Source: Nicotiana tabacum (lineage: Eukaryota > Streptophyta > Magnoliopsida > Solanales > Solanaceae). Taken from it: DNA of 64,000 bases. Shown here one piece after another: positions 54,742-64,000 of this stretch. A program made the translations under genes and the position numbers. Positions within the stretch are counted from its first letter, which is position 1; every line of letters begins with the position of its first letter. Under the pieces are notes generated by a model. The model saw only the letters and a list, made by a program, of their open reading frames with translations, did no database searches and was not told the DNA's origin. Location: NCBI RefSeq assembly GCF_000715075.1, contig NC_134101.1:198668103-198732102 (forward strand). The letters are read 5' to 3'.

Positions 54742-57642
54742 TTAAAGAGAAGTAGGCGTAGATCTATTGGCAGCCAATGTTACAAGAAATTCTCTGTAGT
54801 CTCCTTGAGGAATACTTTGACAAATGGCATTTTCAAGATGAACTCCATATTTCTTGTTGAAGGCCACTTCAATATCTTCCATGTCAACCTCTGCCCTACT
54901 TACCATTATTCTCATCAATCCTCCTTTATCCCTTGTTGTTCCCTTTAAGCATTCATACAGCATCTGTGCAATGCTCAACTCCACTCGTTTAGTTAATACA
55001 ACAAGACACTATTTTTAAACCTACTCCTACACTTAAATCATTTTGTTTTCTTATTTTACTTTATTTATATAGAATAGAATGATAAGTGGTAAATCCAAGG
55101 TGGTCAAGAGTCGCAAGAATTTGAGAAATTTGAATAGACATTGGTAGTGACAGCACTAATACTCATTGCTGAGTTAAAATAGGATTCCATCTTGAAATTC
55201 TTGCACTCTTAAACATAATTATTTTATTTTAAAAAAAGAAGCGTTTAGTGGTCCCATGCCCACCTAGCGTGAGTTCAAATTAGTCTAAACAGAAAAAAGT
55301 TGGAAACAGTTTTTACTACAAATAGGAGCCGAGGTGACTCCATCAAAGCATATGAATGAATGAAACACTACCTGAGAAAAATACTTTGCGGGGCTGCAGA
55401 TGTATTTGACTACTGCTTCCACTGCTTCCTCCAACTCTCCACATTTTCCAAATTTCAAATACTACAATAAAGGTTTGTTAACAATGATTAAAATGAAAAG
55501 AAAACAGAATTGCCAACATGATTAAAACTAACAATGTGAAATTAGTGAAAGGAAAAGGAAAAGGAACTTAAACTCTTGAAATATTCCTTTCGATTGTTAA
55601 AGTTTACATATTGAAGCGAAGCAAACACAGTCGCAAAAACTCATTATCTTCTTAGACCTACTTACTCCCTTGAACAAGGTAAAAACCAAAACAGAAATAT
55701 AAAATTACCTATTCATCCTGCCTATTTATGCAACCTAAGGAAAGGAAAACTGCCTGGACCATTTCTTGCTTGGTATGCAAAATGGGAAAAAAAAGGAGAT
55801 AGAGAAAATCAATATATATCTCTCTAGGGTCCGCATATTGTTTCTCCAAAACAAAAACACTTATTGAAGTCGTCCCCCTGTTCTCTTTTTAATCCAAACA
55901 CAGGAATTTATTGACTTTGTTTGGAAACTAAGGAAGGGAACAGTAACATTCTTGGTTCTTCTATTGTAGTCTTTTCATCTAGAAATGGGGGGGGGGGGGG
56001 GAGAGAGACAAAAAGAAACAAATAACATTGAAAAAGCCAACTTTCCTCCTTTCCTATTCTCTCCTAATAGTGTACAGTTTCAGGGAAGACCGTGTTCTGA
56101 TGGTCCGGCCCTTCCCTGGACCCGGCGCATAGCGGGAGCTTAGTGCAGCGGGCTGTTTTTTTTTTAATCCTTTAAACCATGGTTGTATATAAGCTAAGCT
56201 CTTTTTATCTTGGTTTCTTTTAAAGAGGAATTTTGGGAAGAGGAAGCAGTAGAAGAGACTTACTTTAGCATAACTATGGCCATAAATGTGTTTATAACTA
56301 GAAAATGTGAGTTTGAGCTGTGGAATGCTTCTTTTACTGAGAATCTCCAAGACAACAGCTTCATCAACAGTGACACCTGTTCTTCCCTCCCCTGTTTGGT
56401 ATAATCTCCTTGCATCACATTTGGCTATGTGTTGGCTAACATCAGCATTGTGGGCTTTGTGTGATGCTGATAATGCCATTAGTATCTACCAAAAAAATAC
56501 AACAATTAAAAATCATCATAAATTTTTGAACCCAAAAAAGATTTAAGTAAAAGATCTCTTTATAATTTTAAAAATTAAAAGAAAAAGGTGTTGGTAAAGA
56601 GTTTGAGATAGTAATCCTAAAGCACTGTGCATCACATACAGAGCAATCTTTTAGCTAACATTATGCAAGCTTTGTGTGCTTCAGATAATGTAGTCCCCTA
56701 CACTAATACCAACCAAATTAATCCATAAATAGAAATACACTAATGCAAAAAGAAAAAAAGAATACTATCATAATTTTAAGAAGAAAAACAAATGTTCCCA
56801 GAGGAAGGAAAAATGACTTTTCTGAACCAAAAATTAATCATCATAAATTGGTCACAAATTTTTGCAAAAGTTATAGTAAAAAAGAACGAAATAAAAGGGG
56901 TTATGAAAGCAATTTTTCACCATACACAGGGAACAAAACCTGAATGTTCCAAGCAAATCAGAAGAAGAAAAGAGGTGGGCGATTTTTTTTTCATCTTCTG
57001 AACTATTGAAATGAGCATCAGAAATTGCCCAAAAAAAAAAACATCGAAAAGAAACAAAAAAAGGTTAAAAACAAAAAGAAGAAGAGGATCGAGCGGAATC
57101 TCTTGATAAGCCCATATCTACTGAGTAGTATAATGTCTGATAAGCCAAAAGGAAAAGAGAGAAATTTTCCTTACTTTTTGACAAGGATGAGGAGGTTCAA
57201 TGGAGGAAATGTCATTGTCCAAATGCCTTCTAAACTTTGTCAAATAAGCTTGTCGAATCAGAGCAACATGGCTAGATTTTCTACAGGTAAATATCTCCAT
57301 TAAAGCTCTGTAATTGACCTCATTCTCCTCTAATGCTTCCCTAGCCACGTCTGCATCACGCTGGTGTGGATTTTTTAACAACATGGCCAACCCCAAAGCT
57401 GCCATTGATGAAGTATTACTATTTCTATTAGTAGAAGATGAAATTAGTGGATCATTTCTGTGGATGCTATTTTGGAAACGGAGAAAAGGGTCTTCTCCAT
57501 ACAACTCCATGTATTTTTCTTTGATTTTGTAGCGTTGGTTGGTGTTTAGAGCAGCTAACACATGGATCAAGTGGGTTTTTAGCTCACAACAACTGTGAAT
57601 CTCTTGACAAATAGTTTCACACATTTCGCTTGATAATGACAT
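54742..57642 (-). CDS. Annexin (4 exons, 333 aa)
   Basis: Exons on the minus strand: 57642-57175, 56485-56264, 55461-55372 and 54963-54742. All are phase 0 with GT-AG introns, 1002 bases including the stop. It starts [14 protein letters not shown]. Annexin repeats follow ([126 protein letters not shown]). Annexins bind acidic membranes in a calcium-dependent way. The usual repeat-1 loop GxGT is absent (here [10 protein letters not shown]), and repeat 4 has LKGTT. Calcium binding may therefore be reduced. The member type (D3-D8-like) is not decided. It lies tail to tail with the V-ATPase gene. Confidence 0.9.
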
Positions 57643-57987
57643 TTTATTTTGTTGGTGTAGTGGATTTGTGAAAAGAAGTCAACTAAGGTGAATGGACTAA
57701 ATGGGCTAACATACTTGGACACCACGGAAAAGATAGCTAGCACTTAGTATTTCCGTTTGTGTGCACCTCCATTATTTTTATCAAATGTTTATTACTTACT
57801 TTCACTATATATATGGAATAACATTGTCTATACAGATGGAAGTAAATTACTCTCTCCCGTACATAATAAGTAATTTTTTGGCATTTTTGTGTTGGTCTAA
57901 AATAAGTGTCATTTTACACAATCAAGAAAAAATTAATTTTATTTTTTCAAAATTTGCCCTTATTTACATATTCCAATGCATTAAGAA
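57643..57987 (-). promoter_or_regulatory. Annexin upstream region with TATA box and MITE-like remnant
   Basis: On the minus strand ATATATATAG at 57805-57814 lies about 165 bases upstream of the ATG and could serve as a TATA box. The stretch starting TACTCTCTCCCGTACATAATAAG (about 57847) resembles the ends of Stowaway-type miniature elements, followed by aaataagtgtcattttaca. The other end was not found, so this is a weak call. Confidence 0.35.
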
Positions 57988-58174
57988 TTTTTTTTGGTCG
58001 TTAAAAGAACTTATATTAAATTAAACAGTAACATTACAAGGAGCTAGTTGCACAATATTACAAAAGGTGTTATCAAAATGTTGATCAACTGAGTGATCAT
58101 CAACTGAGTGATCATGTGCCAAAAAAGGTGGGACTGTAGAACAAATCCATCGTGCATGTAGACTTCACTAATCG

Positions 58175-58675
58175 CTAATAGGCAGTGCCTTGTTGATCAG
58201 CCAATAGTTGTGGCAACAAAAAAGCTAGAGGCTGAGTGAATATTGTTGTGGAGTCTTGAGCATGGTTAGACGAACCGTGTTGAGCTAGATAATGTGCAAC
58301 ATAGTTTTGCTCCCTGTATGTGTGGGTAATTGTAGGATTGCGCAGCTGCTGGAGTAAGTACCTGCATTCTATTAAAGAGGATGAGTAATGTAAATTATCA
58401 TTGTTGAGCATCATTATTACCTCAGTGGAATCCACATTTACTTCCAGTGGGGTGAGTTGATGTAGCCTTGCTAGTTGTAAGCCATGTACTAAGGCATTTA
58501 ATTCCATGCATGCGGAATTACCTGTGGAAGTTGCACCCATGAACCCCATTAAACATTGTCTCGTTGTATTACAGAATATTCCCCCAACATAATTGGTAGA
58601 AGTGGTTACCTTGGCTGCTCCATCGATGTTAAGCTTAATTGTGCCCACCGCTGGGGGATGCCATTTGACATACAT
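58175..58675 (-). pseudogene. LINE C-terminal RNase H domain
   Basis: The frame of 166 residues has KLNIDGAAK (first catalytic Asp), MELNALVHGLQLAR (Glu), VNVDSTEVI (Asp) and REQNYVAHYLAQHG (HxLA-type end, with His where Asp often stands). This RVT_3-type RNase H is common at the end of plant L1-like elements. It appears open over its length but is cut off from RT by frameshifts. Confidence 0.85.
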
Positions 58676-59733
58676 GTGTGTACCTGTATGTGTGGCTGTT
58701 TTTTTTTATGTTTTGATTAATAAGATAATAAAATTCAGCTGCCTGAGTGAGCAATTGTTGTGTTGAAGGGGGTGATTTAGTGCTTTGATGATTGAAGAGA
58801 TAATGGTTCCTTAATTTTCATATGTGCCAAACTATGTGTGGGATAAGAGTGGTTGAGGGCAGGTTGTAAGGAAGATCCTTAGCATTTTTTATTAGATAGT
58901 TAATGATTTGAATTGGAGGTAAGATGTATGTGTTGCAAGTCTGCAGGATATGATTAATCTTCAATTGAGACCATATGGTGATTGTGAGCGAGCATTGAAA
59001 TAGGAGATGATTAATGGTTTCTATGGATTGAAGGCATAGGGTACAAGTACTTGATAGGTTAACATTTATATGATATAGGTAAGAAGCGGTTGCTAAATGT
59101 TGATGTGAGACTAACCAAATAAAGTGTATTATTTTTGGAGGTAAAATTAATTTTCATAGCCAATTGTAATCATAGGGTGCTGTTGGTTCTTGTAAGGCAG
59201 TGTATAGAGACTTAACAGTGAATTGGCCATTTGGAGTGAGTCACTAAATAATTGTATCAAAGGCGTGAGGGTTTGTTAACCTAGGTATATGGATTTTTTT
59301 TATCTGAGATATAATGCTTTCCATTAAATTCAAGGATAATGAGGTTGTATCAATTGCGTTATTTGAGATATAGTGGCTAAGTGTACGATTTGTTTCGTGA
59401 GAGTTGAGTGGTCCATGGAATAAATGTGTGAGAATAGTATTAGGTCCTATCCATGGATCATGCCACATATTGATATGTGTTCCCCTTGCAACATGCCATA
59501 CTAATCCTAGTTGGCAGAGATTTCATCCTGATAAAATATTTTTTCATGCAGAGGAAGTCTTAGAACCCATTTTTTATGTTCATAATTGTTGAGTAATATG
59601 GACGCTCATAGTGAATTAGGGTTTTTAAATAGGCGCCCAGCTAGATTTCCTAATAAGGCATTATTTTTGGTAGTTAAGTTTTGAAAACCTAGCCCCCCTT
59701 GATTTTTAGGTCTTTGGACTACTGCCCATTTTA

Positions 59734-61433
59734 TTAAGTGTATTTTCTTTTTGTGTTCGGTAGTACCCCAAAGAAAGTTCCTTTGATAACGGTTATTCTT
59801 TGAATGATTTGTGAAAGTATTTTAATATATTGCATTACATGGTTTGGTAAGGCATTCAATGTTGATTTTATTAAGGTAGTGTGTCCCGTCATTGAAAGAA
59901 AGTTTGATTTCCACCCTGATAATTTAGCTTTGAAGTTATCTAATATGTACTGAAATTCATTTAAAGTTGGTTTCTTCACAAACAACGGGAATCCAAGGTG
60001 CTTACCAAGGGTACCCTCCCTCATGTTAAAAAGATGATAGGACAAAATTTTTTCTGCTTGAGAAGTGTTATTGGAGAAATATATTTTTGATTTTTTAAAA
60101 TTTATACTTTGCCCCGATCTTTGTGTGAAAATTGTTAGAGTATCAATAATACTGTGTACAGTTGATGTACTTATTTTATATGTTAAGGTGATATCATCTG
60201 CAAAAAGTAGATGAGATATTTGAGGTCCTTTGTGGGATAGCTTTCCATTGTTGATAATCCACCAATTGGTATATTTGTCTTGATAGTCTTTCTAGACATA
60301 AGATGAAGATGTAAGGGGTTAATGGGTCACATTGCCTAATGCCACTTGATGGATAGAAAAAGGTGAAGGGTGCCCATTTATAAGGATTGAAATGGAAGTA
60401 GTTGTAATACAAAACATAATAATAGAGATGATTTTAGGGAAATTAAAGAAATATAAAGTTTCTTTGATAAATCTCCATTCCATTTTATCAAAGGCCTTTT
60501 CAAGGTCTAGTTTGATTAGAAAATTTGCGATTTTACCCTTCTTCTTTCTAAAGTTTTGAAGAATTTCTTGAACGATGATGGCATTATCTACTGATCTTCA
60601 CCCCTTTAGGAAAGCAGATTGTTCTGGACTAATTACTTTAGTAATTAAAGGCTTTATACGACATACAATTAATTTAGTTATAATTTTGTAGATAGTGTTG
60701 CAGAGCCCGATTGGGCGATATTGAGTGATTGAAGGATTTTTGAATTTTGGAATTCGGCAGAGGTATGTTGCATTAATTTGAATTGGTATTTTTCCAGAAG
60801 TAAAAACCTCATTACAAAAGGTTACTACTGTTTGTGAAATTTGAGGCCAATATGTTTGGTAAAAATAAGAATGTAGCTCGTCCGGCCCCGGTGCTTTAAG
60901 AGGTTGGAAAGAATGTATGGCTTGGTATATTTCTTTTATGATTAAAGGTCTTGACAAGTGTGATTGGTCTATATTAGTAAGAGTATTACTATCATGTTTT
61001 GGTAGCTTGACGAGGGATTTAATATGAGTAGGGGTGAAAAAAGTGTTGTAGTAATTAATTATTAAGGAGTTTACCAGCGGTTGTTCCGTTATCCAATTAC
61101 CACCTAGGTCCTTGAGGGCAGTGATCCTATTCCATCTCATACGTTGGAGTGTAGTGAGGTGGAAAAATTTGGTATTGGCGTCCCCTTGTTGTAACCAATT
61201 TATTTTTGATTTTAGGCGCCAAAAATCCTCCTCTAGTCTTAGTAGTTGATTAAATTCTGTTATAAGATCTTGTTCTAAAATTTGGAGGAAGTGGCTAGTA
61301 GGGTAAAAAGGAGAGGATTGTAGCCCACTTAGGCGTGCTAGTATGTTCTTTTGTTTTTTAAAAAGGTTCCCAAAAGTGTGCCGATTCCAATGTTGAACCT
61401 CTTCAGTGAAATCCTCTATAGCATTTAATAAAG
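59734..61433 (-). pseudogene. LINE reverse transcriptase (broken)
   Basis: An open frame of about 282 codons (from 61446; residues 1-4 lie in Element D) carries the pre-RT helix (WNRHTFGNLFKKQKNILARL, FWRLKSKINWLQQGDANTKFFH) and the RT start (LKAPGPDELHSYFYQTYWP, YRPIGLCNTIYKIITKLI, ISPEQSAFLKG). A gap with a frameshift follows. The next block has FYPSSGIRQCDPLTPYIFILCLERLSRQ (Cys instead of the usual Gly in RQGDPLSPY), then LLFADDITL and LGFPLFVKKPTLNEFQYILDNFKAKLSGWKSNFLSMTGHTTLIKSTLNALPNHVMQY. This is a non-LTR RT, not gypsy. Confidence 0.9.
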
Positions 61434-64000
61434 TGTTGATACCCAATTTTTCTCTATATATTTTAAATATGAATAAATTCTTTCAAAATAGCATGTAAAT
61501 GCATATACAAGCATGCACAAGGTTTTTTACAATTTTGTTCCATAATTTTAGGAATTTAAATTGATTTATTTTCTTCCCTTTTATTCATAAAATTCCCAAT
61601 AATTAATTTTCAAATTATTGTTATGATGATTTAGTCATTTAATTTCAATATTTATACCAAAATATGATTAACATATTTTTTATGTATTTTTATAATTGCA
61701 TTTGGTATTTTTAAGCTAAATTGCATGTAATTGCAATATTAGCCCATTTAATGTATAATTATATTTTGTACGCGTAAAATTGATCCCTATATTTTTAAAA
61801 TGATAAATATATATTTTAAATTATGTTGGTGCATAAAATTATTTTTCAGAAATTGTTTATATTTATTATAAATTAATATAGCGAAAATTGGCTATTTAAA
61901 TTATAGTCAGATTTGCATTTCAATTACAGCCTAAATTGAACCCAGCCCCAGCCCAATTTCCTATTAAAATACCCGACCCAAATCGTAAACCCATATACCC
62001 GATCCAATATAAATCAAATCCTACCCGTTGATCTCCTAGATCAACGACCCGTATTACTTCTTTCTTTTTTTAATTCCTAAGACCCCTAACCCTAGCCTCA
62101 TTTCCAAAAGCCCGCCGCCTCTGTATTCTCTCATCTCCTCTCTTCTCTCAACCTAACCCTAGCCCCCTTTCAACCGCCTCCTTTCTCCGGTCTTCTCCGG
62201 TGACCACCCTTCAATCCCTAAGCCTCCAATGGCTCCTCCATTGCCATGCTCATCTTCTCTGAGGCCTCCAAGGGCCCTGGGCCATGCCGACTTGTATTCA
62301 AGGTTTGCTGTTTGGGCTATTCTTGGTTACTCCGGTGTGATTTCGAGCAAGATCACACTATATTTGTTACGATCTTTAAGTTTCTAAATAGGTTCTTCCA
62401 TCTCTTCTTGGGTTTCTTCTGAAACCCTAATTTTTGTTTACATCTTCTAGATCTGTGCAATTTTTAAATGATTAGAGTCTGTTCCTTTTATGTTTTATAC
62501 TGTTCTTGAGCCTCTTTTGCAAAAATCATCGATGTCACGTTGTTTTCACTTCTTCTAAAGTTAGGATTTTTTCGGAACTTCTTCTACACTTTGTTTAAAC
62601 CGATTTTTATGCTTAAACTTTTATCCTTTGCATATCTCGACTGATACTATGTTTTTACTGCTTTTTCAACCCGCCTATGTTAAAATCCCTAATATTTCTA
62701 GATTTTCTTTGTTTGGTTCTGTGTGTTAGCATGACTGCTCGATTCTTGTTAAGTTTCTGTGGTTACCTTGCTTCGAATATGTTCTTACTGAGTTCTTAGC
62801 CTAACTTATACCACCTTTATGTGATTATGTTCATCTTGATTGTTCAAGACTTGCCTCTTTCTATCGATATTATTGACCATGCATGTTTGCTACGTCTAGT
62901 TGTTCTTACTCTATTTATATGTTGAGTATGGAATCATAACTTCCTCTTAATTGATTCTGAATTCCTTATTTTATGGTTTGGTTGAAAGATCTTCTGTTAA
63001 ACCCTAAATTTTTACCTCGTCTATTTAAATTAACTGATTCTCCTACCTCATTTGCTATGTTTATTCTTACTGAACTATTTCCTTAATAGGAGCTTTCTGA
63101 ACTTAGCCCTAATTGTCTACCCTATACTTACCGAATTTGAATCTTTCTTTATTAGTTGTATACTGATTTCTTTCCTTATTTATCACTTGTTCTTACCATT
63201 TGAGTTAATTTCCTTAAATTAAGGGGAGTATTTACCTTAATATTCTGACTGACCGATTCTGAGTTCCTTAATTACTAATGTACTTTGATTTTTACCTTAT
63301 TTGTTACCTGCTTTCAAACTATAAATACCTTAGTCTTTCATTAACACATCACACGAACACTCTTAGTTCAAAAGCTATCTCTCACACTTAAAATTTTCTG
63401 CTCTCTTTTGTGCTACTTGCTACAGCTCTAAATTAGCTGGCTGCAAGCTAAGGCTAACCATTATGTTCTCCTATTTTTTTACTTTGCTTACTATTATCTT
63501 TACTGGTATGTTCTAGTTTCAATTCAAAGTTCCAACAACAATATGATTCTCTCATTGTTTCAGTTTATCATGTTTCTAGTTTGCTTCTATTTATGGTTTT
63601 ATAGTGAAACTTGTCGTTGATGTTAACATTATTATGTACTCCCCTCCCTTAAGATTAATATATTACCCCTCTGTGTATTTATGAACATGTCTATACCAAT
63701 TATCACTTACGTGTTATGTGCTTGCCATCATATGTTCCATGAATCCCCAAATCCCTATCACCCCTGTATATGAGTTTGTTCTTTTGTCTAGTTTTGTGAC
63801 TATGTCTGGTCAGCTGCTTCTGAGCATGTCCATACCAATTCCTAGATCTTTGCTTAATTATGTGTCCTATGTATCCCCAAACCCCTTGACCTCTGTTTGT
63901 GACTACTGAACCTGCCTTGGTGCTGTGACTCTTGGCTGTGTATGAACCTGTCCTAAGGTATTGTGTTTGGACTTCTGTTCATTTCTTTAATCTCTTTTCA
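61434..64000 (+). repeat. Element D: start of a long LTR, continuing beyond the window
   Basis: The LINE similarity stops where TGTTGATACCCAATTTTTC begins, a typical plant gypsy LTR start. The segment then resembles the layout of Element B's LTR: an AT-rich first 500 bp, CCGACCCAAATC-type sequence, a hairpin (62026-62046), and a C-rich stretch with ACCCTAACCCTAG telobox-like motifs near 62080-62170. Long T-rich DNA follows to the window end. No internal coding sequence is reached in 2.57 kb. The other LTR and the target duplication (left candidate taaag, 61429-61433) cannot be checked here. Confidence 0.65.
62026..62046 (+). repeat. Inverted repeat in Element D LTR
   Basis: CGTTGATCT-cct-AGATCAACG: 9-bp perfect arms with a 3-base loop, about 590 bp into the LTR. 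The position and the bases CGTTGAT/ATCAACG resemble the 1856-1884 hairpin of Element B (CCGTTGGA/TCCAACGG). Confidence 0.7.

Larger units (their letters stand above)
57988..61433 (-). mobile_element. 5'-truncated L1-type LINE with RNase H
   Basis: The minus-strand order is RT (61446-60598, 60412-60194, FADD box near 60208, 60045-59734), a linker (59468-59244) and RNase H (58675-58175). The endonuclease that should precede RT is absent. A T-run on the plus strand at about 57988-57996 may be the poly-A tail. A 15-bp direct duplication (atcaactgagtgatc) lies at about 58082-58112. The upstream end is cut by Element D. Several stops and frameshifts show that it is inactive. Confidence 0.87.

Noticed and set aside
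55980..56010. Poly-G run followed by GA repeats
   Set aside because: Simple sequence inside the annexin intron between exons 2 and 3; no sign of function.
57118..57174. Extension of annexin exon 1 past 57175
   Set aside because: The frame stays open past the donor AAA^GTAAGG, but exon 2 continues the conserved annexin sequence exactly from the splice site, so this part is intron.
1..64000. tRNA, rRNA or other structural RNA genes
   Set aside because: No tRNA-like cloverleaf with A and B boxes, or rRNA sequence, was recognised on either strand by eye; a tRNAscan or Rfam search could not be run.

Overview
This window is nuclear DNA from a dicot plant, probably Solanaceae and most likely Nicotiana-like. 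The organism call is an inference from the retroelement types and gene style; no species was identified. About 75% of it is a stack of nested LTR retrotransposons. Two ordinary plant genes lie on the right, followed by a LINE that is cut by a further LTR.

Layout. Element A is an old minus-strand Ty3/gypsy element. Its right LTR lies at about 46071-46772, gag at 44056-45933, protease at 20401-20782, RT at 19236-20400 and RNase H at 344-1134. It has been split twice. Element B (plus strand, 1135-19235, 5-bp target duplication gtact/gtgct) sits inside A's RT/RNase H reading frame. Element C (minus strand, 20783-44050, perfect target duplication catgg) sits inside A's protease. Removing B and C in silico, with one copy of each duplication, restores A's reading order across both junctions.

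B and C belong to one family with Ogre/Tat features. Their LTRs are 3-4.3 kb and they share a primer-binding site (TGGCGACTCTGCTGGG) and an identical polypurine tract. Gag-protease and RT are separated by a short GT-AG intron with a pyrimidine-rich acceptor. The 3' untranslated region is full of tandem repeats. C also carries an extra ORF upstream of gag that looks like a plant-mobile-domain protein with a coiled-coil tail; B has lost this ORF. A roughly 65-bp module (GAACTACG...GATACGTAGGCA...GGTTCGGTC) recurs between the coding blocks in both elements, and its direct repeats appear to have mediated the loss of the ORF in B. Every coding block of A, B and C carries stops or frameshifts.

Host genes. 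A roughly 1.2-kb transposon with long inverted repeats lies at 46.8-48.0 kb. Next comes a complete 10-exon gene for V-ATPase subunit d (48302-53677, plus, 351 aa). A 4-exon annexin gene follows on the minus strand (54742-57642, 333 aa). The two genes are convergent. Beyond them is a 5'-truncated minus-strand L1-type LINE with a C-terminal RNase H (about 57988-61433). It is interrupted by the start of another long LTR (Element D, 61434 to beyond the window end).

The two genes work separately: a vacuolar/endomembrane proton pump subunit, and a calcium/membrane-binding protein. No RNA gene, CRISPR array or prokaryotic feature is present. The least explained signals are the recurring inter-ORF module, the conserved LTR hairpins, and the ORF1 protein with its loss in B.
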